Of a stretch of DNA of 64,000 nt, positions 10,562 to 22,052 are shown one piece after another (position 1 is the stretch's first letter; every line of letters starts with the position of its first letter). Under the pieces are notes generated by a model that saw nothing but the letters and a program-made list of their open reading frames with translations, made no database searches and had not been told where the DNA came from. Position numbers and translations under genes: made by a program. This stretch comes from Pseudophaeomoniella oleicola (lineage: Eukaryota > Ascomycota > Eurotiomycetes > Phaeomoniellales > Phaeomoniellaceae): NCBI GenBank assembly GCA_003868215.1, contig QWDQ01000034.1:124001-188000 (forward strand), given 5' to 3'.

Positions 10562-11925
10562 GTTGGGACCTTGCGATCGTGGTCGAGGAGCTTGAGACGA
10601 AGTTTGTCAGCCGAATGCGTCTGTTATTGTCGCGGTTTTCTTGGGACCTCGACAAAACAAGTCGACATCTATCGGAGGAAGATGCGATGACTAACCTATC
10701 TCTGACGCTGCCGTCGCGATCCCTTGCATATTTCTATAACTCGGCCAATGCAAAAACTGTTGTATAGGAGAAATTCAATACAGGGCTGAGGCGTCAAACT
10801 GAGCGTGTAGTCGGCCCTATCAAAGCACTGCAGTATGATGCATGTAAAGAAGCGGAAACAACGGTATGACACCCTCTATTCCATTGGGCCAGTTTGTTGT
10901 TCATCCAAAAGTTGTTGAAAATGGTTGGGTAACCTGACCAAACGATGTCGTTATAGGTTATGTTGACTGTATACAGCAATGGCAACACAAGCAAAAGCGA
11001 GCATTTCGCTTTCAAGATGCAAAACAAAGTGGTTGTCGGGGGAATGAGGAGAATGTGGAAGGTTAAGCGATTGGGTCCAAAACTTGGTCTCCCGCCGAAC
11101 GCAGCAAAAAGGTCATTAATTCTACTGGGCTCCTTTTTCATATTGATAGTAATTATATAGCTTATCTTTCTTTCACCTTTACTCGAAATAGAGCGAGATA
11201 TCTGGACGATAAATCTACTTCTTGCTTCATCAAAGACTGGATCAACGGCTTCATAGAGGGTGATGCGACAGATATTGGATAATCACTAAATAGTACATAT
11301 ATATACCTCTGTGCTTATTGTAGGGGGAGTGTGTTTTGTTGTGATCACAAATGTTTTAGAAGAGTCAGTCAGCAATTACGTAGTGGATGTATCGTAGTAT
11401 GCAGCCCTGAACTGTACTGTATTGTACTTGAATTGTACCATCAGACACCTACCAGGTATGTTGCTAGTAATCCAAGGCAAACTTCAAGGAACATGCAACG
11501 TAATGTAAGGTCAAGCAAGGTAACATGGTCACTTGAAATCGAATGTGAGTGTGTGTGGGTAATGTTGGAGGTGGATGACGAGGGCTCCCGGTAAATAAGA
11601 TGATGAATGATTGACCGTTTCAGCTGAGTGATTGGTCTAATCGATCATCATAACTTATCATTTGATAGCGAATATTAGCACAACCCTTCTCCTTGGCTTT
11701 TCCCTAATTAATACACTTCCACTGTCAAGTGCCCACCGCACTATTTAGAGTAGTTGCATCATCCACCACAGCTCCTCTTGAAACAGTCTGTCCTTCTCTT
11801 CCCTAACTTACTACTTTTATCTCCCAAACACATCCACAACCTGTCTGCCATTGCAACGTCAGTTCACATCAATATCAAAGATACCTAAATCATAGCCGAC
11901 TTCCGTCGCATTTCATTCAGCAATC
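10562..11925. promoter_or_regulatory. Divergent promoter region, RFX1 / YOP1
   Basis: 1.36 kb between the starts of the RFX gene and YOP1. There is no convincing gene; the short frames overlap on both strands and lack family resemblance. It includes an inverted CCAAT box (ATTGG about 11629-11633), a TACGTA core at about 11377, and a CT-rich stretch before the YOP1 ATG. Confidence 0.55.
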
Positions 11926-12720
11926 ATGTCGTTCCAAGACAAGGCTCAACATCAGCTCTCCCAAATTGATAAGGAGGTATGTGATGCGCCTGATTCTGAA
12001 AGCTTCTATCCCTCTCACCTAGTCATGGTGATGAAGCTCGTGCATTACATCGCATGCTCAAGTGTTTTGCGCTGACTCGATGCTCTCAGCTTTCCAAGTA
12101 TCCTACCCTCAACAACTTTGAGAAGCAGACTTCGGTCCCCAAAGTCTATGCCTTTCTCGGACTGGTTGGCTTGTACTTTTTCCTCATCTTCTTCAACATT
12201 GGAGGCGAGTTCCTTGTCAATTTCGCGGGATTCCTGATTCCGGGTTATTACTCGCTCGATGCCCTCTTCAGTGCTAGCAAGATCGATGATTCGCAAGTAA
12301 GTCAACAGTTGAAAGCCTGCCTGGATTATAGTCTATCTCTTCTGAACACATACTAACACCGTTACTAGTGGTTGACCGTAAGCTCATCTTCGATTTTATG
12401 CGATATACGCATGTGACTAATTGATGGCAGTACTGGGTCGTATATGCATTTTTCACAGTCATTGAGAGTTTGATCAACGCCGTCTACTGGTTCCGTATGT
12501 TTTTCGAAGCTCTGAAGGTGGCGCTCTGCTAACTCTCTCAGCCTTCTACTACGTATTCAAGTTCGTGCTCATCCTTTGGATGGCCCTGCCACAAACTGGC
12601 GGAGCTCAAATTATTTTCCGCTCTTTCATCCAGCCAGTCTTCTCCCGCTTCTTCAGCCAATCTGGTTCGACCGCGGCCGATCTCCGTGCGAAAGCCGATT
12701 CAGCTACCAAGAGCCAGTAA
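11926..12720 (+). CDS. YOP1: Yop1/REEP5-family ER membrane-shaping protein
   Basis: Five exons: 11926-11976, 12090-12296, 12369-12377, 12431-12494, 12542-12720; 169 residues. It is the DP1/Yop1 protein that works with reticulons to bend ER membrane into tubules. The spliced product reads MSFQDKAQHQLSQIDKE, then LSKYPTLNNFEKQTSVPKVY and two hydrophobic hairpins (about residues 33-75 and 88-130), with the family blocks PGYYSLDAL, QWLTYWVVY and WMALPQTGGAQIIF. The C-terminal tail is the expected amphipathic helix plus polar end. Length fits yeast Yop1 (180). The third exon is only 9 nt and encodes Trp-Leu-Thr of the invariant WLTYWVVY block. All junctions keep frame; introns are 113, 72, 53 and 47 nt. 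Confidence 0.93.
12369..12377 (+). other. YOP1: 9-nt microexon of YOP1
   Basis: TGGTTGACC, flanked by TTACTAG upstream and GTAAGC downstream, encodes Trp-Leu-Thr. It is phase 0 on both sides, so skipping would keep frame but remove three residues that are nearly invariant in the family. Confidence 0.85.
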
Positions 12721-13180
12721 ATGGCTGAGCGCGGACGTTGAGACGTTGCAGACAAAACTTGAACGAGGAGACACAACTCCTTGCGCTGATACGATATCTC
12801 AACGAGTAACTGGTCACTGTATAATCTAGGGCGGGGGACGAAGGCCTGTCTAGGGACTTTCGATAGGTCGACGAGGCTTGAGTGTTGACTGCGGTCTCTT
12901 GTGGCACAAGTCTGTACCACGCGACAATTGTATGTTTGTACCTTGCTGGTTTCTGGGAGTCTATTTCCTTTGGTCATGATCATACCCTCCAGCGAGTCTG
13001 TACTGTACTCTTTACTATAGCAGTGAGTGGTAGGATCCTTGGTGTCTACTATTCGAATAGACTTTGGCATTTATTATGTGATATTGGGTATCCGAATTTC
13101 ATACGTGACGCGAGCCGTGAATTCTATGAACTTCGAAATCATTGCAGAACGCCGGGAACTCCAGTCATGTGGGTATCGTC
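12721..13180. other. Intergenic, convergent 3' ends
   Basis: 460 bp between the stops of YOP1 and ATG101. Short open frames on both strands look like chance. I see no gene. Confidence 0.55.
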
Positions 13181-13897
13181 TCAAGTCCAGGTACCAAACC
13201 TATTCCCCCAGCCTTCTTGCTTGGGATTAAGAATGATTTGATACGGAAAAGGGTTCGCATCACTTGTCGTGATTGGCGGGATATGATCTCGGTGCTTGTT
13301 GACAATGTTGACAACCTTCAACGCCGTCTTTTGTAACGACGTTTCCATAGCCCGTCTAACTTTTGCCCGCTCTGGATTTGCTATCAGCATGATTGTGCGT
13401 ATGAATGTCACGCTGTCAGACCTACCGCTGTCTGTTCTAGGAGTCGCAATCGTGACTTCAAGGATCCATCCCTCCCAACAAACTTCTTCATCGCCGCCCC
13501 GACCACCGACCAAGCCACCGCCAAACCATCCTCCCTTTCGCCGTCGCTTCTCAAAAAATTGAACCGCAATCTGGCCCCTCAAGCCGCCGTGGGAGCTGTC
13601 TGTTGAGGAGAGTTGCTGTATAAGAGAACTCGCTCGGGCATCTATCAGGGTCTCCAGCTCTGGTGGATCTGAAATACGGGGAAGGGTGATGTCGAGATGT
13701 GGAAGTTCCTGCAAAGCAGGGCGAATCGATGGAAAATATCGGTGGAAGAAAATCGTGTGCAGAACGCCTGAAGCGTGGTCAGCGTCACATTGGCATAGAA
13801 TGTAGGCGTACTGACCTTTGACAATGTCTTCCGCTGAAGCAGGATCCGCAAATATTTCGACTGTATATTCTGGAGCTTTTGGAGCGTCCATATTCAT
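13181..13897 (-). CDS. ATG101: Autophagy-related protein Atg101 (HORMA-fold)
   Basis: Two exons, 13897-13816 and 13767-13181, 222 residues. Atg101 pairs with Atg13 in the Atg1/ULK1 initiation complex in fungi that, unlike S. cerevisiae, keep it. Recognisable blocks are GVLHTIFFHRYFPSIRP near the N-terminus, the stretch EEVCWEGWILEVTI, and the highly conserved end HRDHIPPITTSDANPFPYQI. A Gly/Trp-rich loop (about residues 117-138, with GGWFGG) sits where the family carries its WF-finger; whether it works as one is inference. The 48-nt intron (donor GTCAGT, branch CTGAC, acceptor TTCAG) is a multiple of three with no stop, so an unspliced message would add 16 residues. Splicing gives the conserved KGVLHTIFF junction, so I take it as removed. 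Divergent from PEX3. Confidence 0.92.
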   Translation of the reverse strand: MNMDAPKAPEYTVEIFADPASAEDIVKGQYAYILCQCDADHASGVLHTIFFHRYFPSIRPALQELPHLDITLPRISDPPELETLIDARASSLIQQLSSTDSSHGGLRGQIAVQFFEKRRRKGGWFGGGLVGGRGGDEEVCWEGWILEVTIATPRTDSGRSDSVTFIRTIMLIANPERAKVRRAMETSLQKTALKVVNIVNKHRDHIPPITTSDANPFPYQIILNPKQEGWGNRFGTWT

Positions 13898-14366
13898 GAT
13901 TCAATCGCGGCCGGCACGGATTAGTTGCTTATGGACCGTAGTAGAGACGCATGCGCCATTGCTGCCATCAGCAGGTCATGTCGAATTTCAATCCAACTGG
14001 TGAAATCGGGCATATAGTGACTGGACTAAACCATGCAAGATACTCAATTCAAATGCACGTAGGATGTTGAAAGGCTCGTCGTCATCTGATGCCCCGCCAT
14101 GATCGATCACAGCGTACGCGTGGGTCTTTGATAACTAACCACCCTTGGAGGTTTAGCCGAAGTTAGGTCTTCCTCGGCTCATCCCAGCCTTTTCCTTGTA
14201 GATAGCTTTCCCCGGACTCAGCAAGGGACATGATCTTCTAGTTTATACGACCACACAAAACGTATACGAAAGAAGTATAGAGATCTGTTTTGGAAAGGAG
14301 TACTTGAGCATGCCATTCTGAAAACTAAGATCTGAGAGCTGAAAAGCTCCGAGTTCCGACTTCAGA
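13898..14366. promoter_or_regulatory. Shared divergent promoter, ATG101 / PEX3
   Basis: 469 bp separate the two start codons, so both genes must draw their core promoters from it. No TATA box stands out close to either start. Confidence 0.6.
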
Positions 14367-16049
14367 ATGATAGGCGCAACTCGCCGCTGGCTGCGCCGGA
14401 ATCGCAATGGAATCGCCGTTGGTGTAGGGGTGGTAGGCGCTGCTTATTTGGCAGGCCAGTATATCGTGAACAAGGTCTCAGAGGCAAGGGAGCACATGCA
14501 AGTAGATCAGAGAGCCAAGGAGAAGTAATTGACGCATAGGGATTGAAGCCTAGCATGTGCTAATGGTATATATAGCCTTCGTCGGAGGTTCGAGCAAAAT
14601 CAAAAGGACTGCACATTCACCGTCCTAGCACTCCTGCCGACATTAACCGAAAATGTTGTCGATGCACTTCCTGTGGAGCAGCTCACAAATGAGCTACAGC
14701 AGAAGAAGGCTGAACGCCTGGCGAAGCTTGGGCAAGAAGGAGCTTCATCGGAGTTGAGTTCGGTAACCAGCACAACTGACGGTGGTGATGCGACGAGCTC
14801 GTCAAGCGTGCAGACTTCAAGTTACGTCCATGCCAGTCAGAATAGTGAAGGGAGTATGCAAGATAGCAGTAGCGGTAGTCAACCACGAAAGAGCAAGGCG
14901 CAACTATGGAATGAGTTAAAGATCAGTTCGATAACCCGCGCCCTGACGCTACTTTATACCTTGAGTCTTCTGACACTATTGACTCGAATACAACTCAATC
15001 TCCTTGGCCGTCGCAATTACCTCTCCAGCGTGGTCTCGATGGCTTCACCAACAGCAAGCTCTCCTGGTCGAATATCGTTGCAGAACATCGAAGATGGTGC
15101 AGATTTGAACACTTTTGGTAACGACTTTGACACCAACCGAAAATACCTTACTTTTAGTTGGTGGCTTCTGAATCGTGGGTATCAAGAGATTATAATCCGT
15201 GTTCGTAATGCAGTTCAGGAAGTCTTTGGACCAATACCACCAACAGAAGCAGTCACCCCTGCGCGGCTTTCATCCCTTATTCTCGAGATTCGCCAGAAAT
15301 TTGAAGGCTCTACTGAAAGTGAAAGGCAGGCGATGCGCTGGCTACCATATGTTCTTCCCCCTGAAGACCAAGAATCCACGGTTCTTCTGGAATCAGGTGT
15401 TATCACGCCTCCCTCAGAACGGTCGGCTCCATCGTCTTCTTCAACATCGTCAGCTCAGCTCCGGAGACTCTTGAACGAAACCGCTGATTTGATAGACTCG
15501 CCACACTTCAACAGAATCAACACTCTCCTTTTGAATGCTCTGTTCACGCAACTTATCGACGTGGAGGTGCTTTCCCAAGTCTTTCCCCATTCCTCGCAGC
15601 AATCGGTACCTCCTCGAAACGATCCTTCGTCGTCGGTGACGATAGTTCCACTTGCTCCCTCTGAACCGAGGACCAAGCTTGCAAATATCCTGGCCGTTCT
15701 CACGCGACAAGCACATGCAATTGGTCAGTCAGTAACTTCCACGACTCCCGCAAGTACAGTAGGATTGTCGGGAGATATGTTGATGGACAACGACTATGTA
15801 GCATCGATGTCTAAGGAAGTTGGAGAGCTGGAGGCGTTCGCTGCCGTCATTTATGCCGGCAACTTACAAGAAGAGGGTGAGGCATTGGGGAGTAACATCC
15901 GAGACGAACCGTCGACAACAAGTATGGACAGTCTTTCTGAAGCCGAGCTTCGGCAAGGTTTAGGATTAGAACCCCCACCGAGCGAGGCCGCTGTTCAGAG
16001 TCAACTGGAAAGGGTCTGGGACCGTGCAAAGGGCTTGACTGGAAGATGA
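14367..16049 (+). CDS. PEX3: Peroxisomal membrane biogenesis factor Pex3
   Basis: Two exons, 14367-14524 and 14576-16049, 543 residues. Pex3 is the peroxisomal membrane receptor that docks Pex19 with its membrane-protein cargo. The N-terminus has the family form: a basic MIGATRRWLRRNRNG, one membrane span (about residues 16-36) and then ISEARE-like and NLRRRFEQNQKDCTFTVLALLP, the last of which is split by the 51-nt intron (donor GTAATT, branch TGCTAAT, acceptor ATAG). The cytosolic domain contains LWNELKISSITRALTLLYTLSLLTLLTRIQLN and YLTFSWWLLNRGYQEI, matching fungal Pex3. Ser-rich linkers (about residues 90-130 and 330-345) are species-specific. The stop is followed by convergent AIM41. Confidence 0.95.
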
Positions 16050-16480
16050 GATTCATGGAGTCTGGCGAACGGGAGTTCCTTGGTCGGAATATATGGATGG
16101 TATGGTGCAGCCACGACAACGTGCCTGCTGGGAGACTACCTTCAATACACACCCACTTTGCTCAACAGCAACAACAAGCTGTACCTGATTCGAGAAGGAT
16201 CAAGTATAATATACTTGAAATGGACGGACGGGAACTCCATGGTCCGCAAACCCTGAAAATATACTATGTACGCCACAGCTTAAATTGTAAAATACAATGG
16301 GACGAGTTCCATCAGATATCTTGCAACAGCCAGTACCATAGTGAGAGGAGCCGGTGCTGCAAAAAGCATAGCGGACATTGTCAGGAGGACGAATTTGATC
16401 GCAATAGCGCTTGTCTCCAAAATAACTTGCCCACTATACAGCTAAGTCTTTCTACACTCTGGCACTGCACATTGTAAGCT
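16050..16480. other. Intergenic, convergent 3' ends
   Basis: 431 bp between the PEX3 and AIM41 stops; nothing beyond 3' UTR sequence is visible. Confidence 0.55.
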
Positions 16481-17087
16481 CTATTTCAACAGCTTTGCTA
16501 CCATTTGCGCTACCGACTTCCTCTCAACAGGCTTTGCATCAAGGACGCCGCCAGGCTCGAATAGCTTCTGGAGAACCTGCCCTACTTTGAGGCCCTTTAT
16601 TGATGAACTCAGGCTGTCTATGGTCTCCTTGACTATCTTTTCCACGTCTTCTTCAGCCATGACTTCAACCTGGCCAATGTATTCCTCTACGACATTCACC
16701 TGTGCGTCTTCTTTTGCTTTCAGATCATCCCGCTTGGCTTCTTCGAATTGATGTGCAGCTTCTCTTGACAAGTTTGACTTCTTTCGTAGTAATGCGAGGA
16801 CTTGTAGGTCTGTTCTTATTGGAGAGGCACTTTTCGAAGCATTATTGACTTCCGCAATGATCGAACGTAACACATTCAGCCTGTTTGAGAGTGATTAGCA
16901 GCTGCCGGAAGCGTAAGACCTGAAGGGCACACCTTGTGCTATCTTTTGCTTTCATAGCAGACTTGAGATCACCACGGATCTTCGCCATGAGAGGAGGGTT
17001 TGCTGCATCTGAAGCTGTCGTAGATTGTAATCTAGCTCCGCGGATAGCAAGGCGCTGCAGACAGCGAGGGCACCGATATGTGAACAT
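16481..17087 (-). CDS. AIM41: Mitochondrial GatB/YqeY-domain protein Aim41
   Basis: Two exons, 17087-16933 and 16880-16481, 184 residues. The N-terminus MFTYRCPRCLQRLAIRGAR is a likely mitochondrial presequence; it is followed by the YqeY-type domain: MAKIRGDLKSAMKAKDSTRLNVLRSIIAEVNNASK, then YIGQVEVMAEEDVEKIV and VGQVLQKLF. The fold is related to the tail domain of GatB and suggests a role with tRNA or amidotransferase, but yeast Aim41 has no proven biochemical function. The 52-nt intron has a weak donor (GTGTGC), yet splicing is needed to give the conserved KDSTRLNVLRSI. Divergent from NUP170 across 436 bp. Confidence 0.9.
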
Positions 17088-17523
17088 GCTGATCGGGAGA
17101 ACAGCAAGCGCCGAAAATTGGTTTCTTGGAAGAATTTTATTGAATGTATGGGCAACGTGTGAGACAGCCGGATATTGCTTCTTGATGTTGATAGCCAATT
17201 GAACTTTTTCTATCTAAAGCTGTTGATCCGCAACAAAATCTGGGGAACTGAAGCTTCTGTCGCGATCTCCAAAAACTTAGGCGCGTCAAATAATGTGAGC
17301 TTCTCGTACCATTGTCAACCCTGACATCTGAATGAGCCGCCAGTTTCTCTTTTCGATTTCAGAGAGAGATTTTGTATGAGGTGAAGGGATGTTTTGAAGG
17401 GTACCAAGTCACACCCTGTTGCAAACTAGACAACTTCAACTGACCTCCAAAAGACTCCTCGCCCTCACTCGGAGTAGGCGCTGACCAGAGCTGTCTCCGT
17501 GATAGCTCTGGACATTTGGAACT
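17088..17523. promoter_or_regulatory. Shared divergent promoter, AIM41 / NUP170
   Basis: 436 bp between the two start codons; must contain both core promoters. No distinct motif recognised. Confidence 0.55.
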
Positions 17524-20500
17524 ATGGCGTTCCCGATGCAGACGCCTCCAAGGCCTCTCCCAGGCACATATTTCCAGACCCCTGCAGCGAAATCTATACA
17601 GCCGCCTTCGTTTCAGTCTTCGCTCTCGCGCATCACGAGATCCCCGTTCGCCGCTCCCTCTCCGCCTTCCAACAGTCTTGCAGCAACTCGGGCGGTCCAA
17701 CCTACCGTTTCACAGCAGGCTTTGGCTCTGCCGTCATCTTCTGGCACCTCCAGAGACCTGAGGCCAGCCGAACGAGCCGCGCAAACAGTCAATGAGACAC
17801 TTGTCCAGGAATCCCGCTTTCCTGAACTTGACAATTACCTTTCGCGTAAGATGACAGAACAGCCATGCCTTCGAACATGCTAACAGTACAACAGCCGGCC
17901 AGTCTTCTGACTATGACATCCAGACAGCAACACCATGGGCGCCGTTTCAGAAGACGAGGATGTATACTCTTCCCGACCAGATCTTTGAGCAGTACAACAG
18001 GGCACAGGTATCTACGTCTATGGGTCTCTTCGCCGAACTGAATCATGCATGGTTTGCCATTGATAACGCGTTATACATGTGGGATTATACCTCTCCGAGC
18101 CCACAGTTGCTTGGTTTTGAATTGCAGCCTAATAACATCACGGCTGTAAGCCTGGCTATTCCTCGACCTGGCGTATTCCTACCGTCGATATCACATGTTA
18201 TTGTGCTGGCAACCACGAGGGAAGTTCTACTTCTTGGTCTCGGCTCTGAAACAGGTTCAGGTGGAGTCAAAACCTTTTCCCTTTATCAGACGGGAATGTC
18301 TGTTTCGCTAAAGAACCTGAGCGTAACAACCATTGCTTCATCAGACAAAAGTGGGAGAATCTTCTTTGGTGGAGATGGCGACAATGATGTCTACGAGCTC
18401 GTCTATCAGCAAGAAGAGAAGTGGTTCTCCAGCAGGTGTGCAAAAGTCAACCACACAGCGGCTGGCCTGTCCAATTTAGGGCTCCCAGAATTACCATTCT
18501 TCGGTCAGAAGAGGACTGAATACGTTGAGCAGATGGTGGTCGATGATACTCGCAACCTATTATACACTCTGTCGTCCGCTTCTGCTATCCGTGTATTCCA
18601 TATGACATCCGAAGGGGGTCTGAATCTTGCAATTACTCGCTCAGCCGCAGAAATCTACAACAATATCGGCCATCTCATTACGCATAATGACGCGCTCAAC
18701 GCGAAGATCCGCATAGTGTCCATCAGTGCTGTGCCTCTTACTGAGGCCGCGAAATATCACGTGGTAGCCACAACAGCTACTGGCTATCGGATATACCTCA
18801 GTGTCATGAGCAGCTCGGGCTGGGTGTCCTCCGGCGCAGTCCCAAATAATATGCTTGCCCAGCATGTGAAAACACCACCTGTGGACCCCACGAAGGGCTC
18901 AATTCAGGCGCAATCGTCATCGACTCAGGTTGTCAACTATCAGTTACCAAATCCTGGAAACGGTCCCATAAGGACGTTGACTGTCACGAGAACAGCCAAA
19001 CGATATCCGCCTGGATATTTCTTCTGTTTCGTGGATAGCAGTGGGCAGCAAAACGTTGACACGCTTTTCATCTCAACTCCAGACAGTGGAAGACTTGCGC
19101 GCCCACCCGAACCTGGCCAACCCATTCGTACGGCAGAAACAGCAACATGGCTCCAGTTGGGTAGCCGAGCTGAAGACATTGGCGTGGCAGTTCCTTATTC
19201 TCCACCATCCTCAACTCCTGGGGCTTTTGCAAACGAACTAGCCGTTCAATTCGACAAATCGGCTCCAGAGTTCGCGATTTTGACGAACACTGGTGTACAC
19301 ATTATTCGCAGACGGCGCTTGGTTGATGTATTTGCTGCACTCGTGAGGAATGGTGGCGGCGAAGAGGGCCTGGAGGGAGATGTGAAACAGCTTATCAGGC
19401 TCTACGGGCGGACAGAGACCCTCGCGACCGCTCTTGCAGTGGCATGCGGCCAAGGCAGCGAGGTTGCGTCCGATGCGCGCGTTTCTCGTGTCAATGATCC
19501 AGAAGTTTTGGATTTTGCCAGAAAAGTGTTCATTGAATTTGGAGGTAAACCGACTATCAACGAAAACAGACTTGTGGACCAATCAGTACCGGTTATCGAA
19601 ACTGTGAAGCCATCTCCGCGACATGATGCGATAGCACTGTACATTGCTCGCCTGCTTAGGTCGACGTGGAGGAATCCAATTGCCAAGGAGGGCCGGGGTC
19701 CTACGGGTGGGTACGCAGTTGTACCCGCAGTGTCATTACAAAAGCTCCAAGAAGTCCAGAGGGAGCTGTCTTCTCTTCAAACTTTCTTTGTAACGAACAA
19801 GAGCTTTATAGATGGGTTGAGCGGTCCAGAAGCCTTGGCTCGGGCGACGACGAAACAAGAGGAAATCGCACTCCAAGGCGAGCATCGTGCTGTATACTCA
19901 TTGGTCAAGTTGGTCACCGATACAATTGAGGGCCTATCTTTTATCCTGGTTCTTTTCGAAGAACGGGTAGAAGAAATTGTACCTCTATTGCCTGATGAGA
20001 CGAGACCTCAATTTATGCAGTTGACGTTTGAAGCTCTCTTCAGCTCTCATAAAGGCTATGATGTTGCCAAGGATCTGGTAAAAGCAATCGTGAATCGCAA
20101 CATCGCCAAGGGCTCCAACGTCGAGACAGTCGCGGATGCCCTGAGAAGGCGATGCGGAAGCTTCTGCAGCTCGGAAGATGTCATCATTTTTAAAGCACAA
20201 GAGCTACTAAAGAGAGCTTCAGAGTCTGGCTTCAATACTGAATATGGCCGGAATCTGCTGAACGAAAGTCTGTCACTGTTCCAGCAAGTTGCGGATAGTC
20301 TCCCCATGGATTACCTCCAGTCTGCTGTGAAGCAATACATCTCTATGCAGTTCTTTGCCGGAGCTATTCTACTAGCCTTAAAAGTTGCTAAAGAAGGCGA
20401 CAAAGCCGACGAAGCATTATCATGGATGAGTGATGGAAAGCCCGAAGGAGACGGTAGGCAGAACAAATCCCAAGCGCGAACTCTGTGTTACGACTTGGTA

Positions 20501-21726
20501 CATGAAATTGTGTTAGCCATGGAAGAAGCTACACAGAATGCCACATATGGGGATGGATCTGTGGTGGCGACAAGACGGCGGGAGGCATATGATGTGATCA
20601 GCAAATCTACAGATGAAGTTTTTTTGACCAACTTGTACGACTGGTATTTGTCACAAGGATGGGATCAACGTCTTCTCGAGACCGATTCTTTCTTTATTGT
20701 GACATACCTTGAACGGAAAGCTAGTGAGAACATATCTCATGCGGATCTTCTTTGCAGATACTACAGCAGAGCAAGCAGGTATTATGATGCTGCTTATGTG
20801 CAGTTGCAGTTAGCGAAGAGCAGTTTTGATATACCCTTGGAGCGAAGGATTGAGTATCTCAGTCGTGCCAAAGCAAATGCATCGACGAATACACCTGGTA
20901 CCAAACGACAATCGAGACAAAGACTACTTGCCGAGATTAGTGACTGTCTCGACGTCGCCAATATCCAAGATGACATCTTCCAAAGACTCAAAGAAGACCA
21001 ACGACTGCAAGGCGAAAAGAGATCAGAGGTCCTCAAAGATGTCGGTGGGCGGTTACTGGTTATTGATGAAGTAAGCAATTGAACTCCTGTAGTGCACCGG
21101 TTACTAATGAACTTCAGTTGTTCAACCAATATGCCGACTCTGCAGAATATTATGACCTCTGCCTCTTGATATTCCAAGTTGCGGATCACAGGAACCCGTC
21201 GGACATCAAGAACACCTGGCAACTCCTGCTTCAACAAATCCACGACACGACGAGTGAGTCAGGGGAGTCACAACCATGGGAGGCAATTGCGGAACAAGCC
21301 CGGGACCTAGGTGCCCGGATGAGACTGTCCGAAACCACCTTCCCGATCCCTCTGCTACTTCCAATGCTAGAGAAGTATTCTTTTGAATTCCAACGCAACG
21401 TTGCACCTCCGACATGGGTCATTGACCTTTTCTTGGAATTGCAGGTTCCGTTCGAGCGCCTATTCAACGTCCTGGAAGCGATGTTCTACAACAATGAGCC
21501 GCCGTTCCATGGTAACAATCGTCGTATCCTGGGCAACGACATAGTCTACCTAGTCCAGCGCTGGTTCCAGGAGACAGCGAGAGCGGGTGGACCGCTATTT
21601 GACAACGAGGAGGTTGCAATACAAGTCGATCAAATGTTGCAGATGTTGATTCAAGTGGGCTTGGATGATCAGCGGTCACAAGCTTGCAGAATGCTGCGCC
21701 AACGTATTGCCCAAATTTTGCATTGA
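17524..21726 (+). CDS. NUP170: Inner-ring nucleoporin Nup170/Nup155
   Basis: Three exons, 17524-17845, 17895-21070 and 21118-21726, 1368 residues, close to vertebrate Nup155 (1391) and yeast Nup170 (1502). It is a scaffold of the nuclear-pore inner ring that binds Nup53/Nup35 and the membrane. The first about 110 residues are a Pro/Ser-rich tail; the N-terminal beta-propeller follows with PDQIFEQYNRAQVSTSMGLF and AWFAIDNALYMWDY, and the rest is helical solenoid (SLFQQVADSLPMDYLQSAVKQY; YDWYLSQGWDQRLL; LFNQYADSAEYYDLCLLIFQVADHRNP). Introns are 49 nt (branch TGCTAAC) and 47 nt (donor GTAAGC, branch ACTAAT); both restore family sequence, the second within the conserved region just after LLVIDE. 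Confidence 0.95.
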
Positions 21727-22052
21727 AAAATGGGAGGTTCTGTAGTGAAAGTTCTTGTTTGACGAGGATTTGGTATTTGGATGAGGCAAAGAAAGCATGG
21801 GCGTCCCGTCATGATTGGTTTATGGGGTCTTCTCAACGCTTTTGTAGTAGACAGGTAGAAAGAAGCACGCTCAGCTGTTTTAGATGGACCAACCCTAAGA
21901 TCCGTTGTTTGATGGGAGTCTACTCCAGAGTCTGCGATGTATAGATGAATTAATTCGAAAAAGACGAATTTCAACTGCCATGCTTTTTCCATCCTAACAA
22001 TACAATGCCAACTGAGTGTACCTACCTAGATGGCTTTCAATCCGGCCCCTAT
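21727..22052. other. Intergenic, convergent 3' ends
   Basis: 326 bp between the NUP170 and Nudix stops. No gene seen. Confidence 0.55.

Noticed and set aside
10794-11160. Overlapping frames on both strands in the RFX1/YOP1 spacer
   Set aside because: Short, opposite strands, no Met context or domain; not supported as genes.
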